Source: CAYVFC01 sp964450715 (GTDB taxonomy: Bacteria; Myxococcota_A; Polyangia; Polyangiales; JAFGIB01). Taken from it: a stretch of DNA of 26,625 bases. The stretch lies in the NCBI GenBank assembly GCA_964450715.1, contig CAYVFC010000111.1, forward strand, positions 1-26,625, given 5' to 3'. Below the pieces are notes generated by a model, which did no database searches, was not told the DNA's origin, and was given only the letters and a program-made list of their open reading frames with translations. Position numbers and translations under genes: made by a program. This document shows positions 1-7,879 of this stretch, in pieces (positions within the stretch are counted from its first letter, which is position 1; every line of letters begins with the position of its first letter).

Positions 1-1
1 C

Positions 2-829
2 TTTTTCAATAATGGTTATGCGCGATTAGGCGGCTTAAGCGAACACGCGTGGATCCGCAACCTACTCGACAGGCTGGGTGTCGCTAGATACGTCAAGCAA
101 TACTACGAGCGTCGCGCGATCGGGAAAGGCGTCCTCGAAACGGAGCTTCTCGGGCACCGCTTGCGCTTCGCGATCGACACCCCGGAGGAAGTGACCCGGA
201 TCGACTCGCTCATCTATGAAGAGGATTTCGTTCGGCGCATCATCGACCATCTTCGCCCGGGCGACGTCTTCTTCGACGTGGGTGCGAATATCGGCATGAT
301 CAGCATGATAGCGGCGGCGTCCGCGAATAGCGGTCGTCTCTCCATCCATGCCTTCGAGCCCGAACCGAGGAACGCGAAGCGGCTGCGCGAAAACCTCTCC
401 ATCAACGGAATCGAGAACGCGGTGGCACACGAGATCGGGCTGTCGAGCGAGGCGGGAAAGGCCTCTTTTTTCGTCAGCGGCGAAACCGGAGAAGGCACGC
501 ACTCCTTGCTCAACGATCCGGGGACGAATCGAGAACGCATAGAAATCGACATTGTGACCGGTTCGGAATTCGTGCAGCGGCACGGGATTTCACCCACCAT
601 CGCCAAGATCGACGTCGAAGGTGCGGAAATGGAAGTTTTACGCGGAATGAAAAGCCTTCTCGAATCGGGAACGGTCCGCGATATCTTCCTGGAAATTCAC
701 CGAGACAAGCTCGTTTCCGCCGGAACCGGCGAAAGTGAGCTGATGGAATGGCTGGCCGGGTTCGGTTACCGGTCTGTCTGGTCCCGACAACGGGGGAACG
801 AAACCCATCACCATTTCCAGAAGCCGTAA
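2..829 (+). CDS. FkbM-family SAM-dependent methyltransferase (5' end cut by window)
   Basis: The reading frame is open from base 2 to the TAA at 827-829 with no stop and no ATG in frame, so the gene begins outside the window; a TTG at 161 would lose plausible N-terminal sequence. The protein has the SAM-binding motif I (VFFDVGANIGMIS), an acidic motif II (HAFEPEP) and the FkbM hallmark KIDVEGAEMEVLRGM followed by FLEIH. FkbM enzymes O-methylate hydroxyl groups on sugars or polyketides. Next to two glycosyltransferases, a role in methylating a surface glycan is the natural reading, but the acceptor cannot be told from sequence. The next gene starts 24 bases downstream on the same strand, so co-transcription is likely. 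The family is secure; the substrate is inferred. Confidence 0.85.
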   Translation, partial: FFNNGYARLGGLSEHAWIRNLLDRLGVARYVKQYYERRAIGKGVLETELLGHRLRFAIDTPEEVTRIDSLIYEEDFVRRIIDHLRPGDVFFDVGANIGMISMIAAASANSGRLSIHAFEPEPRNAKRLRENLSINGIENAVAHEIGLSSEAGKASFFVSGETGEGTHSLLNDPGTNRERIEIDIVTGSEFVQRHGISPTIAKIDVEGAEMEVLRGMKSLLESGTVRDIFLEIHRDKLVSAGTGESELMEWLAGFGYRSVWSRQRGNETHHHFQKP

Positions 830-853
830 GGTAAGGCGCACGGTATATTCACG

Positions 854-1765
854 ATGTCTGCGCTATACGCGTTTCCAAACCTCGACCGGAGCGGCCTGGG
901 AAACCTGCTGATCACCTGGGCGCGCGCCGAGGCGTTCGCCGGTGTTCACGGTGCCCGGGTTCTGGCCCCTCGCTGGTCGCAGCCCAAGATCGGGCCGTTG
1001 CTCCGGGGGGAGAAGGACAAGCGGTACTACGTCGGTCTCTTCGACAACTCCGGCTACCTTCAGGGGCCGCGGAGATACGGCGTCTTACTCGGCGGAAAAC
1101 GGATCGACGAAACGGAGATCGAGCCCCGGATACGGCTAGAAGAAGAACAGCAGCGCAGCCTGCGACCGCTGGTCGTCGAGTTCCGGGGCATGGAGGGGTT
1201 ATTCGCTCCCTTGCTACCGCAGAGAGAATGGATCGTGGGGCGGTTGCGCCAGATCCTGCATCCGCGCCTGAAGCCGAAGCTCGAGAGGACGGTGCCCGAC
1301 CATATAGCGGTTCACGTAAGGCGGGGCGACTTCATACAACTTCCCGCCGGTCAGGCCGCCCCCCGCGGCGCGTGGAACTACCGTATTGCAGACGAGTGGT
1401 ACGTCGCTTGTATCCAGAACATCCGGAATTGCCCCGGATTCGACCTGCCGGCTATCATCTATAGCGACGGCAAGCCGGACGAGCTGGCGGATATACTGCG
1501 ACTCGAGCGTACCGAGCTCGCGCTCCCGAACCCCTCGATCGTCGACATCTTTTCGCTGGCCAGGGGAAAGGTCCTGGTGGCGTCCGGGTCGACCTTCAGC
1601 ATGTGGGCCTCCTTCATCGGGCAGATGCCCACGCTCTGGTATCCGGGCCAGCAGCGCCAGGTGCTCAACCGTGAGCAGCCCGAGTTGGACTGCGAGACCG
1701 ACGCCGAGGGAAGGCTGACTCCCGGATTCGAATCGACGCTGGCGAGCCAGCTCGAAGGGGCGTAA
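854..1765 (+). CDS. GT11-like glycosyltransferase (alpha-1,2-fucosyltransferase type)
   Basis: This 303-residue protein carries the GT11 signature HVRRGD at residues 154-159, the donor-binding motif of alpha-1,2-fucosyltransferases. A late motif ASGSTFSMWASFIG resembles the SNSSFSWWAA region of that family, and the N-terminal RSGLGNLLITWARA matches its usual GLGNQ-type opening. The length is normal for bacterial members. No signal peptide or membrane segment is visible, so it is probably a cytoplasmic enzyme building a repeat unit from a GDP-sugar. ATG at 854 is used; there is no clear Shine-Dalgarno site, and a TATATT lies only 4 bases before it. Donor could be GDP-L-fucose, or GDP-L-galactose given the epimerase gene at 4051-5136. 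Overall divergence from classical GT11 leaves some doubt. Confidence 0.72.
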   Translation: MSALYAFPNLDRSGLGNLLITWARAEAFAGVHGARVLAPRWSQPKIGPLLRGEKDKRYYVGLFDNSGYLQGPRRYGVLLGGKRIDETEIEPRIRLEEEQQRSLRPLVVEFRGMEGLFAPLLPQREWIVGRLRQILHPRLKPKLERTVPDHIAVHVRRGDFIQLPAGQAAPRGAWNYRIADEWYVACIQNIRNCPGFDLPAIIYSDGKPDELADILRLERTELALPNPSIVDIFSLARGKVLVASGSTFSMWASFIGQMPTLWYPGQQRQVLNREQPELDCETDAEGRLTPGFESTLASQLEGA

Positions 1766-1846
1766 TGGGCCAGCCGTTCCAGGCACGTTCTTTTTTTATT
1801 CGCCGGTAAAGCCAACGCCGGAGGTTCGGGCTACTGTTGGCCGTTC

Positions 1847-3067
1847 ATGGAATCGGGAAACCGAAAGCGGGTCCGGGAAGGATCACGGCCGGCGATCGTC
1901 TATCTGGTGACCGGGGATCGATTCTTCTGTTCGCATCCGTTGCCGGTGGCGCAGGCCATGCGGAATGCCGGATTCCGGGTGACGGTGGCGACACGGGTAA
2001 GCGGATACGGTGATCGAATAAGGGGCGAGGGATTCGATTTAGTACCGCTCCGCTTGAGGCGCAGCGGAAGAAACCCCTGGGGAGAGGCGCTGTCGATCGC
2101 CGAGCTGGTGCGCCTTTATCGCGCGGAAGACCCGGTGCTGGTCCATCACATGGGGGTGAAGCCGACGCTCTACGGCTCGCTGGCGGCACGACTGGCCGGG
2201 GTGCCGGTGGTGGTGAACGCGCTGACCGGGCTGGGATACGTCTTCGCGACTGAGGAGCTACAGGCACGGGCCTTGCGGTCGCTGATTACGGCGGGATTGA
2301 GAACGGTGGTGACAGGGGGTGGGGAGCGATGGTCGCCGGGGCAGCGGCGATTGCTGGTGCTGGAAAACGAAGATGACCGCGATACGCTGGTCAACCGCGA
2401 GGCGGTGCATACCGACCGGGTACAGTTGGTTCCGGGCTCGGGCGTGGATACGGAACGCTTTCGGCCCTCGCGCGACCGGGAAACCGAACCAGCGGTTCCG
2501 GTCGTCATGGCCGTCTCCCGTATGCTGCGGCAGAAGGGCATCGAGGACCTGGTCGCCGCCGGCCGGGTACTGGCGAGGCGGGGCGTCCGGGTACGGGTGG
2601 TGCTGGTTGGTGAACCGGACCCGGAGAACCCCACCTCGATTCCGGAGAGACGGCTGCTGAGCTGGCAGGCGCGTGGGCTCGTGCAGTGGTGGGGCTTTCG
2701 AACCGACGTTGCCGCGGTTCTGGCGCAAGCGCATATCGCGGTGCTGCCATCGCGGGGCGGCGAGGGGCTGCCCAAGTCACTGCTGGAGGCGGCGGCCTGC
2801 GGGCTTCCGCTGATCGCCGGAGACGTGCCCGGTTGCCGGGACATCGTTCGAGACGACCAGACCGGCATCCTGGTACCTCCGGGAGATGCAGACGCCTTGG
2901 CCGACGCGATCTCGCGCCTGGCCCGCGACCCGGCGCTTCGGGCGTTCATGGGGAAGAACGCCAGGGTCCTGGTCAAGGAGAGGTATTCGGAAGCGATCTT
3001 CGTGAAAAGGATGACGGGGCTGTACAGGTCTCTGCTGGGCGAACGGTGGCCGGAGGTTTCCCCGTAG
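1847..3067 (+). CDS. GT4-family glycosyltransferase
   Basis: This 406-residue protein has the two-lobed GT-B layout. The N-terminal half has an acceptor-side fold including HHMGVKPTLYGSLAARLAGVP and NALTGLGYVF. The C-terminal half has MAVSRMLRQKGIEDLV, the late GGEGLPKSLLEAAACGLPLIAGDVPG (the EX7E-type nucleotide-sugar site) and GILVPPGDADALADAI. This pattern is typical of PglA-like enzymes that add a HexNAc to an undecaprenyl-linked sugar, so a role in a lipid-linked repeat unit is likely, though sugar specificity is not readable. It follows the GT11-like gene after 81 bases. It faces the minus-strand nucleotidyltransferase tail to tail, with 33 bases between the two stop codons. Confidence 0.9.
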   Translation: MESGNRKRVREGSRPAIVYLVTGDRFFCSHPLPVAQAMRNAGFRVTVATRVSGYGDRIRGEGFDLVPLRLRRSGRNPWGEALSIAELVRLYRAEDPVLVHHMGVKPTLYGSLAARLAGVPVVVNALTGLGYVFATEELQARALRSLITAGLRTVVTGGGERWSPGQRRLLVLENEDDRDTLVNREAVHTDRVQLVPGSGVDTERFRPSRDRETEPAVPVVMAVSRMLRQKGIEDLVAAGRVLARRGVRVRVVLVGEPDPENPTSIPERRLLSWQARGLVQWWGFRTDVAAVLAQAHIAVLPSRGGEGLPKSLLEAAACGLPLIAGDVPGCRDIVRDDQTGILVPPGDADALADAISRLARDPALRAFMGKNARVLVKERYSEAIFVKRMTGLYRSLLGERWPEVSP

Positions 3068-3085
3068 ACCATCATCCGAGGTACC

Positions 3086-3107
3086 GTCCTGTTCCGTCCG
3101 TCAGGAC
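3086..3107. terminator. Possible hairpin between convergent genes
   Basis: GTCCTG at 3086-3091 pairs with CAGGAC at 3102-3107 around a 10-base loop, in the short gap between two convergent genes, overlapping the minus-strand stop. There is no T-run on either side, so it does not meet the rule for an intrinsic terminator. It may be only a weak bidirectional structure. Confidence 0.25.
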
Positions 3108-4042
3108 GCACCGGCTCGTCCGCTCGTTCGTCCGGCCACCTGCTCTCGCCGGTAGGTGAGCTCGTCCCGTACTCTAAGCGCCCCGTAGTATCCGAAGAAA
3201 CGGATCATCTGCCGTGGGGTGTCGAGAAGAAGCGGAAGCAGCCTCGCCTGCATGACGCGGACATTGGCGCCGGTCTGGCGAAAGCCCCGGACATCCGGAA
3301 CCAGGTTTCGCAGAGCCCCCTGCACGCGTTTCGGCGGTGCCAGTCGGGCGGCGAACCGGCTCGCTCCCAGGTGCGGCGCGGCCTCTTCCAGCAGGGTGAG
3401 GACGAGCCAGGTCGTGCGCGCACACTGCCACTGCCGGGCGCGAACGACCACCGTATCCAGGTCGGCCCCACCGTGCGAGACCAGCAGCTCGACGTCGCGC
3501 AGCATCCGGGCCGGTTCGATGAAGAAATGGTGCGCCACGTGTATGACGGCGTGAAGTAAATGGTCCTCGACCGAGAGACGCCGGCAGGGCGCGCCGTCGA
3601 ACGAGGACGCGACCGAACGATCCCATAGCGCGTCATAGTCGATAGGATGGCGTGCGGGCTGTATCAGACAGCGGTGCGGTTCGAAGGAGATGTTCCGTCC
3701 CCTAGAGGCTTCGAGGGAAAAATCGGCCTCGTAACCCTCCTTTTCCGATACCGGACGGCGTGGGATGGGCAGGCGAATGAAGCCCTGCTTCTGCAGAAGG
3801 ACACCGGTCCTTTCCCAGTCTCGGTCTCGAACCAGGAAGTCGATATCGGCCAGCGCGCCTCGATCCTCGCCCCTCCGGTAAACGCTGGTCAACAGATGCG
3901 CGCCTTTCAGCGGCGCGACGTCGATACCGCAACCGGCCGCAGCCTCCAGGAATCGCCGGAAATGGTGAAAGAGAACGACGTACTTCGCTTCGATTCTAAG
4001 CGAGGCGATCCGCTCGGAAGAGAGGGATAACTTCTCCTGCAC
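3101..4042 (-). CDS. NTP_transf_5-type putative nucleotidyltransferase
   Basis: This 313-residue protein has the pattern of the uncharacterised nucleotidyltransferase family (NTP_transf_5): PLKGAHLL near residue 44, then R-x-ADIDFLVRDRDW, giving the paired acidic residues of a polymerase-beta-like active site. Later it has the family's LSVEDHLLHAVIHVAHH segment. Members are common in polysaccharide, exosortase and some peptide-modification loci, but their substrate is unknown. The start is GTG at 4042 with a weak ribosome site. It begins 8 bases after the stop of the epimerase gene, so the two are almost certainly one transcript, tying it to nucleotide-sugar or glycan work. The family call is good; the reaction is unproven. 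Confidence 0.8.
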   Translation of the reverse strand: MQEKLSLSSERIASLRIEAKYVVLFHHFRRFLEAAAGCGIDVAPLKGAHLLTSVYRRGEDRGALADIDFLVRDRDWERTGVLLQKQGFIRLPIPRRPVSEKEGYEADFSLEASRGRNISFEPHRCLIQPARHPIDYDALWDRSVASSFDGAPCRRLSVEDHLLHAVIHVAHHFFIEPARMLRDVELLVSHGGADLDTVVVRARQWQCARTTWLVLTLLEEAAPHLGASRFAARLAPPKRVQGALRNLVPDVRGFRQTGANVRVMQARLLPLLLDTPRQMIRFFGYYGALRVRDELTYRREQVAGRTSGRAGAS

Positions 4043-4050
4043 GGTATTCG

Positions 4051-5136
4051 CTAGCCGCTACAACTGCCGTCGCCCTGTACCCGATGCTGGCCGCAGCATC
4101 CGAGCGAAGCGGCGCTGCCGGAGGCCGCGCCGGCAGTGGCGGCGAGCTGCTGCGCCCTGGCGTCGGCGTTCGCACAAGCGCGGACCTGCTCCGCGATCCA
4201 GGCGTAGGTCTTTTCCAGGCCGGCGCGCAGCGGCTGGGTGGGGCGCCAGCCCAGGGTCTGCTCGATGAGCTTGTTGCAGGAGTTGCGGCCGCGGACTCCC
4301 TGAGGCCCGGGGATATGGACCTTGGAGAGGGTTTTGCCGGCGATGGAGATGATGATGTCGGTGAGCTGGTTGATGGAGACCATCTCGTCCGAGCCGATGT
4401 TGATGGGGCCGGTGAAGGTCGGGTGGCGGGTCAGGCGCAGCACGCCTTCCAGGCATTCGTCGATGTAGAGGAAGGAGCGGGTCTGGATGCCGTCGCCCCA
4501 GATCTCGATGGAGGTGTTGTCCTCGGCCTGGGCTACCTTGCGGCAGAGGGCGGCCGGCGACTTCTCGCGGCCGTCGTTCCAGGAGCCCTCGGGGCCGAAG
4601 ATGTTGTGAAAGCGGGCGACCCGGACCTCCATGCCGTGGTTTCTGTGAAACGACAGGTAAAGCCGCTCGCTGAAGAGCTTCTCCCAGCCGTACTCGCTGT
4701 CGGGGTGAGCGGGATATGCCGTGTGCTCGGAGCAGTTGGGGTTGTCCGGGTCGAGCTGGTTGTACTCGGGGTAGATGCAGGCCGACGAGGAGTAAAAGAT
4801 GCGCTTGATATTGCGCTTGTGGCAGGCCTCCAGCACGTTGAGGTTGACCAGAGCGGAGTTGTGCATGATGTCGGCGTCGTTCTCGCCGGTGAACACGTAG
4901 CCCGCTCCGCCCATGTCCGCGGCGAACTGGTAGACCTCGTCGAAGCGGCGGTCGATGATCGCGCGGACCAGGCTCTGCTCGCGCAAATCGCCGATAGCGA
5001 AATCGTCGGCCTCGGTCGGGGAATACTCGGGGAACTTGAGGTCCACCCCCCTGACCCAGAACCCTTCCCTCTTCAGGCGCTTGACCATGTGGCTGCCGAT
5101 GAATCCTCCTGCGCCACATACCAGGGCTGTTTTCAT
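4051..5136 (-). CDS. GDP-mannose 3,5-epimerase-like SDR protein
   Basis: This 361-residue extended short-chain dehydrogenase/reductase begins with the Rossmann motif GAGGFIGS (residues 8-15). It matches plant GDP-mannose 3,5-epimerase closely in several blocks: SSSACIYPE, the GREKSPAALCRK block, GDGIQTRSFLYIDECLEGVL, NIGSDEMVSINQL and HIPGPQGVRGRNS. The residues equivalent to the plant catalytic set are all present: C120, Y149, K153 and K192. That enzyme converts GDP-D-mannose to GDP-L-galactose (and GDP-L-gulose). The ATG at 5136 is preceded by AGGAG about 8 bases away. The last 30 or so residues form an Ala/Gly/Ser/Cys-rich tail not needed for the fold. It leads a two-gene unit with the nucleotidyltransferase. 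A related NAD-dependent epimerase with another substrate is the alternative. Confidence 0.87.
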   Translation of the reverse strand: MKTALVCGAGGFIGSHMVKRLKREGFWVRGVDLKFPEYSPTEADDFAIGDLREQSLVRAIIDRRFDEVYQFAADMGGAGYVFTGENDADIMHNSALVNLNVLEACHKRNIKRIFYSSSACIYPEYNQLDPDNPNCSEHTAYPAHPDSEYGWEKLFSERLYLSFHRNHGMEVRVARFHNIFGPEGSWNDGREKSPAALCRKVAQAEDNTSIEIWGDGIQTRSFLYIDECLEGVLRLTRHPTFTGPINIGSDEMVSINQLTDIIISIAGKTLSKVHIPGPQGVRGRNSCNKLIEQTLGWRPTQPLRAGLEKTYAWIAEQVRACANADARAQQLAATAGAASGSAASLGCCGQHRVQGDGSCSG

Positions 5137-5256
5137 TGGATTGTCTCCTGAGTTGCCGTGATGTAAGTATCTGAATTTCTTGCGTTTTAGACGACCAAGC
5201 TGGAACGATTTGCCGGGCAAGCATAGGGTCTCGGCGTGCCGGGGGCAAGGGGCGGG

Positions 5257-5346
5257 GTGAGGGTGGCGAGGGGCACCGGGCCGCCGGCGGTCGAGGTATC
5301 CGACCGGCGCGCGCTCTACGACTACCTGGACGACGAGCAGCGGTGA
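5257..5346 (+). pseudogene. Antitoxin C-terminal fragment (VapB-like remnant)
   Basis: A short frame ending at the TGA at 5344-5346 encodes VEVSDRRALYDYLDDEQR at its C-terminus, which looks like the toxin-wrapping tail of a type II antitoxin. Its stop overlaps the GTG start of a PIN-like fragment in the GTGA arrangement common in vapBC pairs. The frame is closed upstream by a TAG at 5244-5246, leaving no DNA-binding domain, so it is read as a decayed remnant. The fragment is short and the call is tentative. Confidence 0.4.
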
Positions 5347-5483
5347 TCGCCGTAGATACCAACGTCATCATCGCCGCGCACCGCGGCGAGCACCCGCTGC
5401 ATGGCGGCCGAGCTTCGTACCGGGCTCGGCATCGATCGCGGTCCTCTCGCGCGCCCCGGGGCTCGAAGAGCTGCCGGGGCTAG
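5343..5483 (+). pseudogene. PIN-domain toxin N-terminal fragment (VapC-like remnant)
   Basis: From the GTG at 5343 the frame reads MIAVDTNVIIAAHRGEHPLH, the typical opening of a VapC-type PIN ribonuclease with the first catalytic Asp (D5). It then departs from the family and stops at 5481-5483 after 46 residues. A one-base shift after HPLH would continue as AAELRTGL, as expected for a PIN helix, so a frameshift followed by further loss is likely. None of the later catalytic acidic residues can be placed. It is non-functional as read. Confidence 0.5.
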
Positions 5484-5623
5484 CGGACGGCGGCCTGCAG
5501 GTCAAAGCCGAACCGCCTGGCGCGGTCCCCGAGGACTTTCTTGCCCTGGTAGGTGGGGATGGCGATTCCCTTGCAGCGATCGACGCACTTGCGCGACAGT
5601 GATACCGTCGATTCAAGGTCGAC

Positions 5624-5842
5624 ATGGCCATGGCCGTCTCTTCTTCTCAAGAACTGACCGCTCCCGAGCTCGCCTGGGTACGCGAGGACGACGCCTTGCG
5701 CGAGAAAGCTCGAGCGTTCGCCCGGAAGCACGGTCGCGACGAAAAAAGCATCTACCGCACCATGAAAAACCTTCGGCGGACCCCGGCCGAACGCCTCAGG
5801 ATCGGGCTTCTTCATGGCCGATTCCGCGCTGACCCGCGCTGA
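5624..5842 (+). CDS. Small antitoxin-like protein, partner of a broken nucleotidyltransferase
   Basis: This 72-residue basic protein begins at an ATG preceded by AAGG 6 bases upstream and contains REKARAFARKHGRDEKSIYRT and a C-terminal RTPAERLRIGLLHGRFR. Its end overlaps by 29 bases the start of a truncated nucleotidyltransferase frame. Such overlap of a small basic protein with a minimal nucleotidyltransferase is typical of two-gene toxin-antitoxin or defence-like modules. The function is inferred mostly from context. It may be intact while its partner is not. Confidence 0.5.
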   Translation: MAMAVSSSQELTAPELAWVREDDALREKARAFARKHGRDEKSIYRTMKNLRRTPAERLRIGLLHGRFRADPR

Positions 5843-5981
5843 ACGCGCGTTTTTCGTCGAGCTCGAGCGCCGCGGCGTTCGCTACATGGTCGTGGGAATG
5901 AGCGGCGCGTTGCTTCAAGGCGCGCGTGGCGCTTCGACAGGTGGGAGAGATCTTCACGCACCCCGAGAGATTTCTCGCTAA
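5814..5981 (+). pseudogene. Truncated nucleotidyltransferase (minimal NTase/AbiEii-like N-terminus)
   Basis: The frame starts ATG at 5814 and reads LTRAERAFFVELERRGVRYM followed by VVGMSGALLQGARGAST. This is the standard N-terminal helix, strand and helix of small nucleotidyltransferases, which should lead into a catalytic DxD-type motif. Instead the homology stops at about 5938, exactly where the palindromic repeat at 5936-5995 begins, and the frame ends at 5981 inside that repeat. No continuation is visible beyond it. The gene therefore lacks its active site and is broken. Loss by repeat insertion plus deletion is the simplest account. Confidence 0.6.
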
Positions 5982-5995
5982 CGCTCGAAATGACA
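5936..5995. repeat. Short palindromic interspersed repeat, copy A
   Basis: The segment ends in CTCGAAATGACA and contains the internal GAGAGATTTCTCG palindrome. The same pieces recur at 6971-7000 and, as a fuller element with inverted ends, at 7880-7943. No coding capacity is seen, so it resembles a REP/MITE-like non-autonomous element. It lies at the break in the nucleotidyltransferase frame. Confidence 0.6.
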
Positions 5996-6012
5996 AGGGG
6001 GCGGCCTCCCCG

Positions 6013-6041
6013 TTGAGGGGCACGCTCTGGAGCGCTACTCT
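6013..6041 (+). promoter_or_regulatory. Sigma-70-like promoter, apparently leaderless
   Basis: TTGAGG at 6013-6018 and TACTCT at 6036-6041 are separated by 17 bases. Only 6 bases lie between the -10 box and the ATG at 6048, so transcription would start at or next to the start codon. No Shine-Dalgarno sequence precedes that ATG, which fits a leaderless mRNA. The call rests on sequence match only. Confidence 0.4.
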
Positions 6042-6047
6042 TTCTGG

Positions 6048-6953
6048 ATGCGCACTGTGGTGATGTTGGCGTTCCTGGCCGGATCGGCGGCCGCGATCGG
6101 TTGTACGGCGGAGAGCAGCGATGGACCGGGAGGGGGTCCGGGTACCACTTCCGCCGGTAGCGGCGGGAACGGGGCGAGCGAGAACGGCGGCAGTGGCGCA
6201 TCCGGTACGGGCGCGGCAGGTGGGGCGGGAAGCGGTCAGCCGGGTGCGCTCTGCCCGGCGGATAACGCCACGCGAGCCTGCACCTGCCTGAAGGACGGCG
6301 AGACGCTCGCCGGGCGGCAGGTTTGCAGCCTGGCCTTGGGCTGGGCGCAGTGCGAATGCGCCGAGGCGCCGGAGACCATACTGCCGAGCACGATCGCGCA
6401 AGGTTCGGGAGGCGGGGCGATCGACCCGGCGGCGAACAAGGCGCTGGCCGACTTCGAGTGGGAGCGTTTCGTGCCCACCGGCGGCACCTGCGAGCCCGGT
6501 CGCTACGACGGCGTATTCGACGGCTTCTACCAGTCCGGGGGCTCGTTCGTAGGCATACCGGTGATGGGAAACGTTTCGTTTGAGCTGGGCGAGTCGACCA
6601 CCGGCGAGTTCTTCGAGGTCAGCGGCGGCACCATGGACGGGTTGGCCCTGTTCGTCTACGCCTTCACGGGCGAAATCGTGGGCTCGCTCGACTGCACCAC
6701 GGGCGTGTTCGAGGGCTTCATGCAGAACTGCTCCTACACCTCGCCGGGCGGAGGGCCGACCGAGTTCGAGGGGCCGCTACGCGCCAACTACGACCCGTTC
6801 AACCACGCCTTTGTCAACGGGGTCTGGGGGGTAACCGAGCGCGACGAGACCGGCGCCTTCTATCCCCCGCCCGACGTGCAACCGGGCGCGCTGTTGCCGC
6901 CGCTTCCTACCAAGGGCGGGGTCGGCAACTGGTCGGCCGCGCTGGTGCCTTGA
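6048..6953 (+). CDS. Secreted Gly/Ser-rich lipoprotein of unknown function
   Basis: This 301-residue protein starts with a lipoprotein signal (AAIGC, Cys19). A linker of about 50 residues of Gly, Ser, Ala and Asn follows, of the kind found in many Polyangia surface lipoproteins. Next is a Cys-containing segment (CPADNATRACTCLKDGE and CECAE) and a C-terminal domain of about 180 residues rich in Gly and aromatics (FDGFYQSGGSFVGIPVMGNVSFELG), probably beta-rich. I do not recognise a catalytic family. It is flanked on both sides by copies of the palindromic repeat and lies between the decayed toxin-antitoxin patch and the export gene. It may be exposed on the outer membrane surface. Confidence 0.8.
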   Translation: MRTVVMLAFLAGSAAAIGCTAESSDGPGGGPGTTSAGSGGNGASENGGSGASGTGAAGGAGSGQPGALCPADNATRACTCLKDGETLAGRQVCSLALGWAQCECAEAPETILPSTIAQGSGGGAIDPAANKALADFEWERFVPTGGTCEPGRYDGVFDGFYQSGGSFVGIPVMGNVSFELGESTTGEFFEVSGGTMDGLALFVYAFTGEIVGSLDCTTGVFEGFMQNCSYTSPGGGPTEFEGPLRANYDPFNHAFVNGVWGVTERDETGAFYPPPDVQPGALLPPLPTKGGVGNWSAALVP

Positions 6954-6970
6954 CGACCGGGCGGTAACGA

Positions 6971-7000
6971 GAGGAGATTTCTCGTTTCACTCGAAATGAC
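6971..7000. repeat. Short palindromic interspersed repeat, copy B (partial)
   Basis: GAGATTTCTCG followed by CTCGAAATGAC matches the right half of the repeat at 5936-5995 with small changes between. It lies just after the lipoprotein gene and could act as a 3' hairpin for that transcript. Confidence 0.5.
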
Positions 7001-7074
7001 GTGGGGGCGCCCGCACCCTTTCGACGGATTTCGAACCGGGGGGAAGGACGCGGTAGAAAGATGCCGGCAGCGGC

Positions 7075-7668
7075 TCAGAAGATCCGCTCGGGCACGTAGA
7101 TGATATCGCCCGCCTGGAGCGAGAAGTCCTCGGCCCTGCCCTCGGTGACCTGCCTGGCCGGTACGCGGAAACGATGCAACCTGCCGTCTTTCTGGCGCGT
7201 GACCACCGTGTCGTCCTCCTTGGCCAAGTCGGTGAATCCGCCGGCCAGGCCGATGGCCTCGACCAGCGTGAGCCCGGTGGTCATGGCGAAGCTCCCCGGC
7301 TTGGAGACAGCCCCCATCACGCTGATGCGCTTGGAGTCGTAGGACGCTATCAGTACGGAAACCTGGGGATCGCGCAGGATCTGCCCGTCGCGGAGCTTGT
7401 CGCGGATCTCGTCGGCCACCTCGGTAGCTTCTTTACCGGCTACCTCCATGCGGCCGATGAGGGGAAAATCGATGGTGCCGTCCTGTGCCACGCGGTACTT
7501 GCCGGACAGCTCCTTCTCGCCGTAGACGCGAACCTCGAAGGAGTCGCCCGAGTCCAGGGTGGTATCCTGATTGCCGACGCTGAGCGGTTTCGGGGTTACA
7601 GTCGGCGACGAGGCGCAGCCCCAGACCAGCAATACGAGTAAAAAAAGCGGTTTCGCGGCAGTGCGCAT
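7075..7668 (-). CDS. Wza-like polysaccharide export lipoprotein
   Basis: This 197-residue protein has a lipoprotein signal (VWGCASS, Cys18). An N-terminal polysaccharide export domain follows (LDSGDSFEVRVYGEKELSGKYRVAQDGTIDFPLIG), then one SLBB domain (VMGAVSKPGSFAMTTGLTLVEAIGLAGG) and a C-terminal GDIIYVPERIF. This is the short form of the outer-membrane export channel family that includes Wza. Proteins of this size lack the C-terminal membrane helix of E. coli Wza and usually work with a Wzc-like partner, not present here. It probably carries a capsular or exopolysaccharide across the periplasm and outer membrane. It is transcribed divergently from the dehydrogenase gene at 7973, 304 bases away. 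Confidence 0.9.
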   Translation of the reverse strand: MRTAAKPLFLLVLLVWGCASSPTVTPKPLSVGNQDTTLDSGDSFEVRVYGEKELSGKYRVAQDGTIDFPLIGRMEVAGKEATEVADEIRDKLRDGQILRDPQVSVLIASYDSKRISVMGAVSKPGSFAMTTGLTLVEAIGLAGGFTDLAKEDDTVVTRQKDGRLHRFRVPARQVTEGRAEDFSLQAGDIIYVPERIF

Positions 7669-7698
7669 GGATAGCTTCCGCCCCGGGGCAGAGGCAAA

Positions 7699-7728
7699 AA
7701 TTTAGTCCGACAGGGCCATCCGGCGCAA
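7699..7728 (-). promoter_or_regulatory. Weak sigma-70-like promoter for the export gene
   Basis: On the minus strand TTGCGC (7723-7728) and TAAATT (7699-7704) are 18 bases apart, upstream of the ATG at 7668. The match is modest. The rest of the gap 7669-7972 holds repeat copy C and no visible gene. Confidence 0.3.
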
Positions 7729-7879
7729 GCGGATCCGGGCCGAAAAGAAAAGCGTAGCAGCCTGGATCGTCGGCCGCGTCGCGCTGCTCCTTGCACGTCG
7801 AGGGTCCGCACGGGTATTACCCGGCTGCGGTAAGGCGAATGGGCCGCCGGAGTGGTCTGCTGTAGGATGGCAGAATCAA

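Noticed and set aside
4084..5151. 355-residue plus-strand open frame opposite the epimerase
   Set aside because: It is a GC-rich antisense frame; the minus-strand protein matches a known enzyme family residue by residue.
4058..5371. 437-residue minus-strand frame overlapping the epimerase
   Set aside because: Arg/Pro/His-rich composition typical of an out-of-frame reading of a GC-rich gene.
5401..5832. 143-residue plus-strand frame over the toxin-antitoxin remnants
   Set aside because: It joins unrelated fragments; only its first residues resemble a shifted PIN helix, and the frame at 5624 better fits a real gene.
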